DNA of 64,000 nt from Hericium rajendrae (lineage: Eukaryota; Basidiomycota; Agaricomycetes; Russulales; Hericiaceae), in NCBI GenBank assembly GCA_033439255.1, contig CM065891.1, positions 1,612,001-1,676,000 of the forward strand, read 5' to 3'. Shown in pieces: positions 21,604-35,103 of the stretch (position 1 is its first letter; each line of letters begins with the position of its first letter). The position numbers and the translations under genes are program-made. Below the pieces are notes generated by a model. It saw only the letters and a list, made by a program, of their open reading frames with translations, ran no database searches and was not told the DNA's origin.

Positions 21604-23268
21604 ATGCTATTGTTCACGCTGGTGAATCTGCAAGCCACAATTGTACTCCGCGCGGCTCACAATGCCCTGGCTCCCGTATCTCGCCTTCCCTCAGAGGTCC
21701 TGGCTCGGTATTTTTCTTTTGTGCAGAAATATTCCACCATCGATGGATCATGGGCCCGACGAGTATGGATCCGACTCAGACGAGTCGAAGAGCCGTATAA
21801 GCCGGAGCCGATAAACCTTGGTTGGTTGCAAGTAACTCATGTATGCAAGAGTTGGCGCCAAACGGCCCTGCACTATCCTCACATCTGGACAAAGATTCGT
21901 GGGTTCAGTGTACCCTGGATGCAAGAGGCACTTGCACGGGGAAGATCGGTCCCTATCTCCGTCTCGTTCGGCGACACAGGGTCATATTTCAAGCTGGACT
22001 TCACAGCTACAGCTGCCCATGGGGAAGAAATCGTCAAGCATGCCTCCCGAATCCGGGATATTGTCCTTTCAGTACATGCGGGCGCCATAAGAAATATCTT
22101 AGGGTGGATGGTGGCATCTCCGGTCAAAATTCTACAAAGTTTCGAGCTCAGAAACCGTGGCGGCCAACGTATTCGGTTACCTTTAAGCATGTTCAGGGAG
22201 CACGCACCCATGCTTCGAACCGTTTCTTTGTGCGATGTCGTCATCTCTTGGTCTGCCCCGATTCTTCGCAACTTGACCGATCTCACGGTCGTTCTCAACG
22301 GAACGATCTCGGATGAAGATGAAGACGACGATGAAGATGAAGATGAAGACGAAGATGCATCTATCCCGTCACCTGAGTTCAACGAGTTGCTGTGCGGCCT
22401 GCGTAACATGTCTGCCCTGCAAAATTATATCTCGCGGGTTGTCTACCTCCCAGATCTCGACATTCTACCGAAGACAGCATCGATCTCCCGATGCTCGAAA
22501 CATTACGGTTGTCGGAATACGCAACTCCGTGCTGCGACTTTCTCAAATGCATCAAAATTTCTTCCTCCTGCAAGCTCAGCTTATGGGAATATGGCGCTGA
22601 TGGCGGGTTGATCAGCGAGTTTGATTCCTTGTTCCATGAGCATGCGAATAGAGGGCAGGGCCCCTTTCAATCCCTAATCCTCGACGTCGATCGCGTCACT
22701 CTTTGACAGATTTCACATCTCGCGGATGGGGAGTGATGGGGAGACGGAACTGACATATGCTCTCGAAAATCGATATCTCCTTCAGGCCGATCAAGAATCT
22801 GCGCCAACGTCCTCGGATACCACAACTCTCTGGTGTCACAAATTTCCGATAGAGAGTTTACGCCATCTCCACGTGAAACTGCGCTGGTGCAGCTGGTTTT
22901 ACGCGACACCGCAGGAGTGGATCGACACCTTCGGGCGTTGCGTGGCGCTTGAAGAAGTCGAAATCCATTGCGATCGACGGCAGACGCTCGCGTTCTGGAC
23001 GGCAATGACTATGTGCATTCCCCACGACGACGCCTGCAAGGATACACTTTTCCTCTCAAATCTCCGTCATCTCACCATGCATCTACCTTTTGATTCGTCC
23101 GATGACTTTCAGGAAAGCTGGTTCAAGCAATTGGATGCGCGCCAGAAGATCAATCCCATTCAGACGATCTGCTACCGAGTCGGATATTTGAAGCGTTCGA
23201 AATCTGGGGACATGTTCGTCGCGGAACTGGAGAAGATTGTGCCAGAGGTTAAGTGGTGCTCTGGTTGA
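21604..23268 (+). CDS. F-box protein with leucine-rich-like C-terminus
   Basis: Likely substrate receptor of an SCF ubiquitin ligase, one of the very large F-box set of Agaricomycetes. ATG at 21604. The F-box reads SRLPSEVLARYFSFV, a linker, then WLQVTHVCKSWRQTALHYP. The rest is leucine-rich with an acidic Asp/Glu run near 22312-22358 from a GAT/GAA microsatellite. It ends in KIVPEVKWCSG. Two one-base slips are needed: near 22421-22425 (QNYISRV should continue as LYLAGCLPP) and near 22701 (VTL then FDRFHISRMG). With those allowed the protein is about 550 residues. It may be a real pseudogene, common in this family, or reflect assembly errors. Confidence 0.75.
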
Positions 23269-23637
23269 CGGATTGTCGATTTCCATGATACCTACAAAGG
23301 GGGTAATTCTGATGATGAGGAGAGTGGAGATGAGGAGGGTGAGGCTAAGAGAGAGGACGAATGAGGAGATATTGGCGGTTCGACGCTTGATCCATAGTGC
23401 AGGCGTTGGAATGGCCAAGGATGTCGATGACCCTTCAGAGTTACACTCTAGATCGTCCTGAATTTTACTCGACTTGCTCCATAATGTGGGTTTCAGCCCA
23501 GCTGAGCTTTATTATCAAGAAGATTCGACTTGTTCCAAAACGTGGGTTTCCATGCGAATTATCGATTAATTCCATACAACGTTATACAGTAGAACAACAC
23601 AAAGATGGCGCGGAACAAGTCATCGAGAAAATCAGAA
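23269..23637. other. Intergenic region between convergent genes
   Basis: No gene. It has two similar stretches near 23467 and 23527 (TCGACTTG-TCCA-AA-TGTGGGTTTC), a short imperfect direct repeat of about 35 bases. Confidence 0.45.
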
Positions 23638-25516
23638 TTAGACCGTGTCGACATAATTGGCCATCGGGTCCTCCATCATGCGCCTGTTCATCCGATACTT
23701 CTCTGCAAAAAAGGTCAGATAATGCAACCATAAGAATAAAGACATGCACTCACCAAGCTCCGCTTCACTCATATCGAACTTCTGGGTGTCCTTCTCATCA
23801 CCCTTGGACTTCTTGCTGAACCGGTCATCCCCGTCGTCACCTCGTGCTTTCCGCTTCCTCTCCTCGCCGATGGCATCCGCAAGCCTGCTCTGCTCCTTCT
23901 CGACGTCAACTTCCTTGCCCAATGACTTCGCTTTGCCTCTCCTGTCGTGGTGCTCTTCGACAAGAGTTTTGGAGGGAATATAGTCTGGCGGGGGCATGGA
24001 AGTCGAAGCCAGCAGGGTCTGTGCGCTCGATGCCTCATTGGCCGCCTTGCCTGCTTCGCCCGTGCAATATGATACATGGATCACGGAGTGGCAGCAGGCG
24101 TAGCCCCATGTCCCAGATGCGGGATCGTACCACGAGCCCCAGACGGATGCGTGGTTGTTGATGAGCACATCCTCAGCATACTTTGACCGTGTCTTGGCAC
24201 GTTCCCTACCACTGACGATCTGACCTGTTCTCGAGTACTCGACATACTCCTCCGTCTGTCCTTGGAGCAGTTCCTTCGGCGCCGACTCCAAGTATTTCTC
24301 GCCGCCGTATTTGGCGAGAATGCTGACTTTGGATGTGTCCTTTTGTTCTTCCTTTTTCTGTTTGAAGTCCTTGTGAAGGAGCTGTCCTTGAGTAGGATTC
24401 GCATTCAAGTGGACATCATTTCCGTGTGCAGAAGCTTGCCATGCAAAGAGCTGGAGCTCCTGAACTGCAGGAGCATCGCCTGAATGTCGCAGGAAGTTAT
24501 CTCCAGCAAAACGAGCCTGTGAAAAGTTAGCAGATGTACGACTGATTATGACGGAATTTGACTTACCTCTTCAGGTGGGATGGCCTTCAACGGGTTGTCG
24601 CGCATGGAGCGAGTCTTGGGGTCGTAGTATGCGCTTGATGGATCCAAGTTAATGAGGTACTTTGCTGTGTCCTCACGAATACGCAGATTCCGGACAGTGA
24701 TACGGGTCTTGGTATCCATCTTCTGACCGACCGCGTCTGCGGCGTCCGCATACTTGTCCTCGTCCGCATCCTCATCCTCACTCGACCCGAAATCTGGATC
24801 CTCCTCCTTCGTCTCTGTCTTCCCTGCCTTCGCCACCTTCCGCACTGCAGCCAAATCCGTCGTCGTCTGATTATCAATCTCCTCTTCCCTCAGCCGCTGC
24901 CGCTCCGCCTCTACTGCCTCATACTCCTCGTAGATCTTCTTGTGCTCTGCTGGGTTATAGCCACTCCACCGATCTCGCTTTGCGTCGTAGCCCAGCTGCG
25001 CGTCCTGAATAAACTCGTCTGGCGCGATGTTTTTGTTCGTGTACTTCGCGCCTTTCTTCCGCGGGCGCTCGAGGCAGTCTTTGCGTTTGTGCGTCATGGC
25101 ACCGCAGTTCTCGCACGCGCCTTTGCGGTACTTCTTCGCAGCCGGAGCCGCAATGACCTCGCGAACATACCAGTTGTCGAGCTTGTCGGCGGGTCGTTCG
25201 TCACGGGTCGACGCTGATGGCTCAGTGAGGGGGCTCCAGTATCAAGGTACCAGGGAGCCTGTGAGATATATTCTGTGAAAATTAAGGTCAGCGAGCTGTC
25301 TATAAGAGAGATACTATATACGTACGAGGAATATGGGGGTTGATAGGCTTTCCCTCCTCATCCAAAGCAGCCGGAGCGGTACCCGCTTTCCGGGCAGCGT
25401 CGAGGTCTTTCTGACGGCGAAATTCCTCCCGAGACAGCTTTCCGATAGCTGGAACAAAACGTCAGCGCATGAAAACATCAAGATAAACAGATAGACTTAC
25501 CACTTGAAGACGCCAT
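23638..25516 (-). CDS. SLU7: Pre-mRNA splicing factor SLU7
   Basis: Second-step spliceosome factor that helps choose the 3' splice site. Exons are 25516-25501 (MASSS...), 25448-25326, 25271-24567, 24516-23754 and 23702-23638. The N-terminus reads [23 protein letters not shown], cut here to [16 protein letters not shown], then the CCHC zinc knuckle [14 protein letters not shown]. Next is the SLU7 core with [16 protein letters not shown] and [17 protein letters not shown], and the conserved ending [11 protein letters not shown]. About 550 residues. A one-base slip near 25222-25235, beside a GGGGG run, separates LDTGAPSL from [12 protein letters not shown]. Because SLU7 is normally essential, I read this as a sequence error. 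A core housekeeping gene with no special neighbours. Confidence 0.93.
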
Positions 25517-26171
25517 GATTGTATAAGTTTGAAGGCTTGTGGAGGTTAAGGTCCAGGATAGCTTACCCGTTTCGATTCCACTTTGGGAAGTAAATAGCCA
25601 CAACGTCACAGTCACGCCAGATGTCTTAGTCAGCAAATTTCAGAGCAGAGAGTCACGCCTTCAACGTCACACCTCTGTCACGCGGGCGAGATCACGCAAT
25701 GTCACTCCAGTGTCATTCCGAGGCCAACTAGATCTGTTGTCGCTCGCGTTCAATGCACCAATGCATAACCCTTCAATCTGTACTTATCCTTCAGGCGACA
25801 ACAATTTCGTTTGCAGGTAGATATGGTTTATTGAACTTTATTCTGATGAGTGCGTCTCATGGTGCATCGTGCTTCGCTGATTACGCCGCGCAATGGCGCC
25901 GGGCGCAGTGCGCACACCCTTTTGCTCCTTGCAGCTCATCGAATCTCTTGGTAATCAGGCCCTGGCGATGCCCTGGCGCCTTATTACACTCGAACTTCGC
26001 AGATTCTCAATCGACCTGGGATATCGGACAGATAGGTGAGATTGCCAATGCTTAGGCTTGATGCATGGTAGTCGGAGGTGAGTCGCTAGTTGCGTACATG
26101 CTGCTATAAAGACCTGTATCGCCAAAGATGGACCGCCTTTACATCTGTCCGGTAGTTGTGGACTTCTGACC
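25517..26171. other. Divergent promoter region between SLU7 and the acyltransferase
   Basis: No gene. It is rich in GTCAC pentamers near 25600-25720. A TATA-like GCTATAAAG at about 26103-26111 sits some 65 bases before the downstream ATG. Confidence 0.5.
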
Positions 26172-27421
26172 ATGAGCACGACGTTACAACCTCTTCCTGG
26201 TGGGCTGCAGGTTGCGGTGCAGGCATGCCTCTTCCTCGGTGCGGTATCGCGTTCTCGCAGCTTCCGCGCTCTCCTCTTTCCACCCGTGCTTGCCATGTCC
26301 CTGTACATGCTCCTCTACACGACGACTGGGAAAGATTCCGATGATATCGTCACATGGAGTCTCATAACCACGTCCCTACTCCAGGCTCCGATATCCTCCT
26401 CATCAACGATGTGGCCGATCTCCGCCTGGTCGGACAAAAACGCCAACGAATGAGCTCTCGCTCTGGCAGCGGATCAAATGGGCAGGGCGTTTGATATCGG
26501 CTCCGCGCGCCGTTGGCTTCACACACGAACCGCGACATGTATTCCCTCCGCACCCACCGGCCAATGAACCGCGATGGACGTTTATCAAGAGGCAGTCGTT
26601 GACAGCCCTGTTCTATTTCGTCGTTTTGGACCTGGTGCACACTTTCATCGTGTTGTCGCCTGTGTTCCAACGCGACGGGGTATCTTTGACGAGCGTCGAT
26701 TGGCCGATGCGCTTCCTCTACACCGCATTGCATGCGGCGCATCTTTGGTCATACATGAGCTTCGGGTACAGTGCCGCCTCGGTCGTGCTGGTGGCACTGG
26801 GTGTTTCAGATTCAGACCAGTGGCCGGCAATATACGGTGATTGGTCCAACGCATATACCATCCGCCGTTTCTGGGGGTGAGTGTCTGTCGCAAACTGATT
26901 GCAATGGATTTCTGACGCTCTAAACAGGCGTGTATGGCATCAGGTTTTCCGACGCGTATGCTGAAACTCCTTTTCGTCTCCCAGCTGATACTGAGTAGAC
27001 CGCACAGATCGTATCGACGCACGGAGACTTCGTGACCTACCGTTTCCTGGCCCTGCCCAAGGGCACCTTCTTCGCCGACAACGTCCACCGCTACACCGCC
27101 TTCTTCATCTCGGGCGTCATCCACGCGGTCGGCGAGTACGGCATGTTCCGCGACCAGTGGTTGCAGAAGAGCGGCGCGCTGCGCTTCTTCCTCCTGCAGG
27201 CCACCGCGATCCTCGTGGAGCAGGAGGTCGGGAAGGTCTTCAAGCTGCAGCCGACGCCTTTGCTGCGACGGTTGGGATACGTGTGGACGTTCCTGTGGTT
27301 CGTGTTTACGCTGCCGCATTGGATGGACCCGCAGTTTCGCCAGGGGATGGCGGATAACTATGGGTTCTCGTTGAGCGTTTCGTATGGGTTGCTCAAGGGT
27401 CAGTGGAGGTTGGTCGCATGA
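26172..27421 (+). CDS. Wax synthase-like membrane O-acyltransferase
   Basis: Multi-pass membrane enzyme of the wax synthase/MBOAT_2 type, which moves acyl groups from acyl-CoA to alcohols or to hydroxyls of secondary metabolites. ATG at 26172. The hydrophobic N-terminus has several helices, then SDILLINDVADLRLVGQK, LWQRIKWAGRLISAPRAVGF, the motif RFWGRVWHQVFRR across two short introns, and SGVIHAVGEYG with the candidate catalytic His. It ends in YGLLKGQWRLVA. About 390 residues. One-base slips at about 26383 and at the AAAAA run near 26436 must be allowed for. Similar enzymes often sit in terpenoid clusters, but no terpene gene is beside it here. Confidence 0.82.
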
Positions 27422-27806
27422 ACGAGGTGCGTTTGCCTTCTCTAAAGTGTCATCTATCACTAATGCAATCATTCTTTAGTGTGGTTAGCATCGCGGATGT
27501 GAAGGCGGCCATAATCTACTATCTACGTGACCTAACAGTTGCAAGTAGTGGCATCATTTTAGCACTTCAGCGCAATCCATCTCCTGGCAGTCTATCCACA
27601 TAATTTGTATGTCTGTGTACGCGAGAAATGTAGTTAATACAGCACCAGAGCAGAACAAATAAGATTCGAGAAAAAGACAGAGAATAGATATCAACGAACA
27701 TATCGTACGCAGCACGAAAGCATTGAATTGGTAGTACTAATCTCAACATAAACCAAAGGACGATAGCAAGACAGAGTAAATAGAAATACGCAAAAGTCCC
27801 CAAACG
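27422..27806. other. Intergenic region between convergent 3' ends
   Basis: A/T-richer 3' regions of the acyltransferase and CHD1; nothing else seen. Confidence 0.5.
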
Positions 27807-30800
27807 TCACCGATGCGACTTCCCATTGGTCTTAATCGCCGAAGACGAGGCCGGTTGTACAGACCCATTGGGCCTGCTCGAGCCTGTCCGTGGCTTCTTC
27901 GGCACGGTCTCCGTTGCCTCCTTCATCACCATTTTCGCATGGATCTCCTCCAGCTTCCCTGCCTTCACCTTCTTGGGCCAGAACAGCGTCACGAAGCTGA
28001 AGATGCAGTGTCAACAATGTCCCGGACCACATAAAATGCATCGGATACTCACGTCCAGAGATGCCGTCTCCATCTATCTCGGTCTTCGCCTGCATTTTGC
28101 TTCGCGTCTAGCACGACCTCTATGCGTCGACCGATCGCAGCCAGCGACTCCTTCAAGATCGCCACCTTGTCGTCTCGAGGCATGTCACCGCCCGAAAGCT
28201 TCAGTTGTTTCTGGATGACACAGATGTGACAATGTGATCAAAATATAGTTGCATAAAAACGCACCAGCTGCTTCTTCACAGGGCGGAGCTCCTCCTTTCG
28301 TCGAAGCTTCATCCATCGATGGACTATATGCGCCTCAATCAGACCAAATTCGCAAGCCAGACAACAGGACAACGCACCATTCGTCCGACGACTCCGAGTC
28401 CGTAAACGTCGGTGTCGGTCTGCGTTTACGCTTCCGCGAGCTTGTGTCCTCCACAGATGCGACAGCTTCGCTTTCGGCTCGGCGCTTGAGACTTCCACTG
28501 TGAGACGACGACGCAACTGGAGGAGGTGACGCAGAAACTTTTAGATGGCCCTTAGTCCGGAGCGAGGTCTCGTACGAACGCAGCTTCTCATCGTGTTCAC
28601 GAAGAATGCCCAGCAGGAAGTCGCCCCGCCGCACGAGGTGGATCGCGTTCGGGATCGGCTTGCTCGCCGCGTCCTCGCCCTTCTTGCCCTCCTCGAGGAA
28701 GAACTTGCCCGCGAGATTCAGTCGCGTGTCCTTCTGCATTGCCTCCCAGTTGCCGAAGCCGTGGATGAATGCGCCGACGAGCAGCATTGCGTCGTCCTGT
28801 GGCCCCCACCTCCCTGACCAATTCAGCGTTGGGCGGATGTTGTCAACGGGGATGGACCAGTTGTACAGCTCGTCTTCACTGAGAGGGCTGAGGTGAGTGT
28901 ATAGAATTGCGAGGTCTCGCGTGCGAGAGAGGACGGTCTCGGCATTGATATTGCCCACATTGCGGTAGATCACCAATACTGCCTTGCTCTTCTGTGCGGT
29001 GGACAGCGTCTCACCAGCAGCGATGCGCTGGCGTTTCTGCTCGTTATTCTCCTCCACCGCCTGAGCACACAGTTCGACGATGTCATCCGCAACATCGATG
29101 ATCATACCCTTGTTCTTGTCCTTCAGCTTCGCTTCCTCGACCTACGACCCAAGCCAAGTGAGGCGACGCATTACACACAATGAAAGAAAAACTCACAATC
29201 GTCTGATACCGCTGCCGAATGTCACCCCATCTCGACAAGCTGCGGACCAAAACGCGGACATCCCGCTCCTTCAATTCCATCGCCTTCTGGCTCGCAGACT
29301 TGCGGGTAGGCGCCTGGGCTTTGGGTTTCTTGGGTGCCGGCGCAGACGCCGGCTGATCGACGTCCATGCCTTCATACGACACAGGCGCGTGCGAACGCTT
29401 CCGGTGTGTCTCCTGCGCCGCCATCTCCTCGGCCTTGCGCGCGTCCTCCTCGCGCTCGACGCGCTGCCGCTCTTCTGCCGGGATAATATCCTCCCAAGTC
29501 AGGTCGTTCTTCACGTCGCTCACGGCGGCGAACTGCTGAAGGAACTGCTCGCCACCGAGCGAGGTGCCGCCATCGCCACCCGCAGCCATCGTCTCGTGAT
29601 CCTCGGCGTGCTTGAGGACGTCGTCAAGGTCCATCTCATCGAGCTTCTTGCTCTGTTGGGTATCGTCCTTGTCGAACCTGCATGATAAATCAGCAAACAT
29701 CCCAACTACCACGATGGTGATGAGAACGTACATCTTCTGCGCACCATACTTCAGCACGGCCGTCAGCTCGTCCCTGCTCAAGTTGTCGGGCTTTGCTATT
29801 TCCTTCGCTTTAGAGCTCAGGTGCGCTTGGGACGTGTCCATCTGGTTGATGACTGGAGCATGATTGCCTCATAAGTAATTTGGGCGTAGAAACCACCGCG
29901 AATGAACACCTACTGGCATATTCGAGGACCATCTTCTTTTTGGCCCGCTCCAGAACATCCTCCTCCATCGTGTCCTTGCTCACGAACCGATAGACGCTGA
30001 CGTGCGACTTCTGCCCGATACGGTGCGCACGTGCCATCGCCTGCAGGTCGTTCTGCGGATTCCAGTCGCTCTGTTCCGTCCGACATGTTTAGATCCTGCC
30101 TAGATGCGAAGATTGAATCGGGAGAAACTCACATCGAAGATAATCACCGTGTCGGCCGTCTCCAGGTTGATACCGAGACCGCCCGCACGTGTCGAGAGGA
30201 GGAAGACGAAGTCGGTGGATCCGGGCGCGTTGAAGTGCTCGATCGACTTCTTACGGAGGTCGGACGCGACCATGCCGTCGAGGCGCTGGTGCTGGTAACC
30301 GCGCAGGGAGAGATAGTCACTTAGGATGTCGAGCATCCGGACCATCTGACTGAAGATGAGGACGCGGTGGCCGTCGGGGCGAAGGCGCGCAAGCAGCTTA
30401 TCGAGCAGCACCATCTTTCCGCTGTTCATGACCATGCCTTTCAGTTGCTCCTCAAGGGCCTCGACCTTAACTTCGGCGCCGTCAAAGAGATACGGGTGGT
30501 TAGCGGCCTTCTTCAGCTCCATAGCAATGTTGAGAAGACTGATGTTCTGATTGCCATTTGCGCTCTTGACGAGACCCGCGAAGTTCTACCCACCATGTAT
30601 CAGTCACTTCCGTCAATAATCACGATTGAATCATACCTTTGTAAGGATGTTCTTGTAGAAGTGAGTCTGCAAGCCGGACATTTCGACACGAAGAATGCGT
30701 TCGCTCTTCGTCGGAAGAGACGTTAGCACGTCCCGCTTCAGCCGTCTCAGCATAAGCGACTCGAGCTGCTTGTGCAGCTCCTTGATCTTCACTTCATGAT

Positions 30801-32986
30801 CCGCGTCGTTCAGATCAAACTCGTTGGTTAACGCGACTGTTAATTATAACCCGTCAGTTGCTGTCACTGATCGACTCCCATCTACAAATGATACTCACAT
30901 TTCTCAGGCATCAGGAAGTGCATCAGCGATAGCAGTTCTGTTCGATGACGTAAATATATGATTCCATTATTGAGAATGATAGGTTACCTTTGACATTGTT
31001 CTGGAGCGGTGTTCCAGTGATGAGCAGCTTGGATGCCGCTGAGAACGACCGGAGAGCCTCGTACAGCTGACTTTCCGAATTCTTCAGTCGGTGGGCCTAT
31101 AGATCAACCAGATAAGTAAAAGGACAAAGGACGTGGCACAGGACAAAGACGCACTTCATCCACTGCCAGAACTTGCCACTTAATGTCACCCAGTTCCTTC
31201 GAGTCCCGCAACGTCAACTCGTAGGTAGTCAACAGCACGTTGAGCTTGAGCTTCTTGTTCGACGGGCCAAACTCATAGTTGCGGATGACCTCGCGACCGG
31301 CAGCCGTGCCGATATATGTGATGACGTTCAGGTCTGGGGCCCACGTCGCAAACTGCGACTGCCATGCGGTGATGGTGGAAAGTGGGACGATCACCAGGAA
31401 AGGGCCGTACTGATGCATGCGGTGGAAGAGATATGCGAGGAAGGCTACAGTTTGCACAGTCTGCAAGGCAAGTCAGAACACTACGCGCATGAGCTCTGGA
31501 CTGTCACTGACCTTTCCGAGACCCATCTCGTCAGCAAGAATGCCATTCTCGCCCTTGCTCCAGAGATACGCGAGCCAATTCAGCCCGGTGAGCTGGAAGT
31601 CCTTCAGCTCGCCCCCGGTCTTCGATATGAACTCCGGGTCCTCCGTGATCTTCTCGAACGTGGGGCGCTGGTGCCTCGCGTAATTCGTGCTCTTGTATGG
31701 GAACTTCGCCTCGGCCTCGCGCGTCCGGTACGCCTCGATCTGCTCCTTTGCCGTACCGCGGATCTCCTCTGCACCTTCCCATGTGCAGTGCTCGTAGTTC
31801 AGCCCCGTCCACTTGCAGAAGTACTCGGTCTCGCGTTTCTCGTGGTCTCGGTGCGCGACGACGCGTTCGACAATCTTGTACGTCTCGAGCTCTTCCTTCT
31901 CGCGCTCCTTCTCGAGCAGCAAGATCTCGCGGTCTTCTTGGGTGAGGCCTGGCTGCTCGAGCCGGGCCTGATGCATGCGGTAGGCCTTGATATAGTTGTC
32001 GACTCGCTTGAGGCCCTTATACCGCTTCAAGAACTCGTACGTCTCATCCGTGTTGTGCAAATGCGAGAAGCCCTTCCATTTGATGTGGAAACGCTGAAAA
32101 CGCGTGTTGCGTCGGTACAGGCATTCCGTGCATGGGGATGAAGAAGACGACAGGCTACTCACAATGTTCTCATACCACGAGTCCTCAGGGTCGTTTTCAT
32201 GGCCCTCTTCTCTGGAGTGGGAGAGGACAGACTCAATCTCGTCGGTTTCTTGGGCATGTGCGCTGGTATCTATGTAGTACCCTGGGTCGGGTTCGTCGAA
32301 CTGGGCAAAGTCCTCGATGTCGTCGGTATAGTTGGGGACTTTGATACCTCGGGTGGATGTCCTGATCTCGTCCGCCGAGAGACGCGGCTTCTTCTTCTTC
32401 TTGGAGCGCGCGCCGTACTCTGAGTCTGAATCGGACGAGGATTGTTGGCGAGAAACGACGGGGACTGGGGGGAGTGAGTTGGGCGGGATATGTTTACTAA
32501 GAAGGCGTGAACATACCTCTTGGCTTCGAGGGAGCCTTCTTTTTCTTCGGAGCCTTCTTCTTACTGCTGCTCCCATAGTCCTCGTCTCCGTAGGAAGCGT
32601 CGTCGTCGTCGTCGTCCTCGGCTTCGTCGGGGGTATCCTCATAGCCCTAGGGAGGTCAGTCGACATGCAACGTGAAGGGGAGAGGATGAACACGTACAGA
32701 GTCCTCATCATTAATAACCTAAAGGCAAAGAGTAAGAAGATGTAAGCGGGACATGGCTTCACCATCAAGAACTCACCGGTCGCTTGGATATATGCGACGA
32801 AGTGCTCGCGGCGGGGAAGACGGGAGCGGGCTGGTCGTCGAAGTCAGCGTCAGCATCTGCGTCAGCGTCGGCGTCGGCATCCTGGTCCCTGTGGGAGTCG
32901 TCGTCGGAGTCGACGAGCATATTGTCGTCGGAGTCGTTGTGGCTGTTGTAGGTGCCGGGATTGTCGAGCTGCTCGATGGCGAGCAT
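27807..32986 (-). CDS. CHD1: Chromodomain-helicase-DNA-binding remodeller CHD1
   Basis: ATP-driven nucleosome spacing enzyme of transcribed chromatin. ATG at 32986 ([11 protein letters not shown]); the frame upstream has no better ATG. Order: acidic N-terminus with an Asp-Ala repeat; Lys/Ser-rich linker; tandem chromodomains ([19 protein letters not shown] and [17 protein letters not shown]); SNF2 ATPase with [12 protein letters not shown] (Walker A), the DEAH box AVDEAHRLKN and [10 protein letters not shown]; helicase C lobe with [26 protein letters not shown] and [17 protein letters not shown]-like segment with [21 protein letters not shown]; and the CHD1 C-terminal helical domain (LRPVKKQL to [11 protein letters not shown]). 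About 1,430 residues in more than ten exons. A one-base slip near 28285-28295 separates SMDEASTK from EELRPVKK. It shares a 750-bp upstream region with TFB4. Confidence 0.95.
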
Positions 32987-33743
32987 GATGAGGAGGGGAC
33001 GGTGTGTGATGGGGGGAGAGGGAAGAGGGGCGCACAGTTGAGCGTCCGTCGGCAACACCTACAGCCTTGGCGGATTCACACGCGTGGCCATCGCCACGGG
33101 CAACGCCGGCGAGAGGGCCATCGTCACCGCCCGTGACGAACTCCGATAGGGCTCGACAATAAAATCCGCGCCATCACGACCATTATCTGCATCAGGCGAC
33201 CAATGGCCGGCTCTCGCTCGCGCTCGCTGTCGCCTGCCCCCGGCCCAGCCGCGGCGTCCGGTGTGCACCGTCCACTTCAGGCAGCACCCCACCTGCGCCT
33301 CGCCCCCACCGCTGGCGCCCATCGTCACGAACCCCGTCACATCCATCAGCAGCCGGTCCCGCCGCGCAGTCTCTGTCAGCCTCTTCCTCCCCGCTGACGC
33401 GCAGGGTCCCCTTTCCGCATACATTCCCAGTCCTTGTCGTCCGAGGCCACGCCGCCAGCCTGCCGTCCCAAAACGTGTTTATGCTGCCGGCATCGGGCAG
33501 GTGCGTCCAGAACGTGCGCTCGTCCGTGGCGGCCTCGTTGCGATGCGGTTCAGGGGTGTCTTCGATTCGTGGGCGGTCTCGCTTCGCTGTATTCTACTCG
33601 TATCGAGCATGTCATTCCCATCGATGTCTCTTCCGTGCGAGAGGACCGGACGCGAGAAAGTCATCGACATCGACGCCAACGAGAGGTCATGTGATTTGTA
33701 ATTATCAGCGCACGCGTGGTGAGTTTGCGTTTTGCTTCGCGCC
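32987..33743. promoter_or_regulatory. Divergent promoter region CHD1/TFB4
   Basis: About 750 GC-rich bases between two head-to-head start codons. Open frames cross it on both strands but none shows protein family character or splice structure. It must hold both promoters; individual sites are not identified. Confidence 0.5.
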
Positions 33744-35103
33744 ATGGAGAGAGCGTCCCATCTCTCCCTTATCATCGACCTTTCGCCTTCCCAATGGCAT
33801 TTGTCCGGTGAATCATCCAACCAGTTCCCGCTTTCCTTCAAGACGTTTCTTGCCGATGTCCTTACCTTTGTCAACTCGCACATTGCATCTAAGCATGAGA
33901 ACACACTCGCTGTCTTCGGCGCCCTGCCAGGGAAGAGGTGTGAGCAGTGTTGCCCAATTGAGACCATAGACTGAATGGCACGGCAGCGTGATGCTCTATT
34001 CGACAGTCGACGCTGTCGATGACAACGGTGTAGATGCAGACTCGAATACGTACAGGACCGTTCAAGCTCGTCGACTCTATCATAACGAGGAACATCGCAA
34101 AGGAGCTAGACCTCCTTGGTGAACCCGATGTAGAACGTATGTCTCCTTTCAAAGATATTTGTGCCAGGCGAACTCAAATCTTCCCAGCACCCGTCGCGCT
34201 CGTCGGTGCTCTCGCCAAAGCACTATGCTGTCCGTAACCATTCCTTCCTTGATCCTTAATTGCTCACCCTATGCAGTTATAAACCGCATCACGCATACGA
34301 CCGGGTCTGCACCAGAAGACCCAGCCACAATCACAGACCCGCGCATCCTCATCCTCTCTGTCTCGCCCGACCTCTCCACGTCCTACATCCCCATCATGAA
34401 CTCCATCTTCTCCGCGCAGAAACTCGTAAGCGCCTTCTCATCCATTTGAATCAGCATCTGAAATCCACCAGAAAGTCGCAATTGACGTCTGTAAAGTCTA
34501 CGGGCCCGACACCGTCTTCCTCCAGCAAGCCGCCCACCTGACCGGTGGGTCCTACATTTTCCTCGAGCGGCGCGACGCGCTCTTGCAGTACCTCATCGTA
34601 CGTATCCTCTTAACTTCATCCCTGAAAAGTCTGACCAGATGCAGATGTCCTTCCTGCCACCACCGCACATCCGCGAGGTGCTCGCAGTGCCAAAACAGGA
34701 CAAAGTCGACTTCCGTGCAGCGTGTTTCTGCCATAAGAACATCGTCGACATCGGCTTCGTCTGCTCCGTGTGTCTATCCAGTACGCGATCGTTTACTATT
34801 TAGATCCCATTTACCACGGAAGCTGACAGTCTGCTCTAAAGTATTCTGTTCACCTGTGCCTGTCTGCTCGACATGCCGGTATGTATACATCCCATACCTG
34901 CTTCGCCGCTGGTCCGCTGACGCACGTGCAGAACGAAATTCCCGATCAAAACCCTGCAGCGCCTGAATGCGTCCAGACCGAGCGTGCCTTCTCCCGCGAG
35001 CAGTGGCTCTCCGAATGGGACGCCGAAGCCGCCTGCCTCCCGGACGCCTAGCTCCTCTATCGGCCAGCCTGCGATAGTCACCGAAATTGTGACCAAGACG
35101 TGA
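33744..35103 (+). CDS. TFB4: TFIIH core subunit TFB4 (p34)
   Basis: Subunit of the general transcription and DNA repair factor TFIIH, partner of the Ssl1/p44 subunit. ATG at 33744 gives SHLSLIIDLSPSQWHL, the start of the von Willebrand A-like fold. Later exons give ALVGALAKALC, RILILSVSPD, YIPIMNSIFSAQKL, IDVCKVYGPDTVFLQQAAHLTGGSY, and a C-terminal four-cysteine zinc module (CFCHKNIVDIGFVCSVCLS, then CSPVPVCSTC) followed by TKFPIKTLQ and a Ser/Pro tail. About 370 residues in seven or so exons. A one-base slip near 34050-34058 separates DSNTY from PFKLVDSII; as the gene is normally essential, an assembly error is likely. Confidence 0.93.

Noticed and set aside
31173-32141. 322-codon plus-strand open frame
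   Set aside because: It is antisense to the chromodomain and ATPase exons of CHD1, whose motifs are unmistakable.
33261-33701. 146-codon open frame between CHD1 and TFB4
   Set aside because: GC-rich divergent promoter; several frames are open at once and none resembles a protein family.
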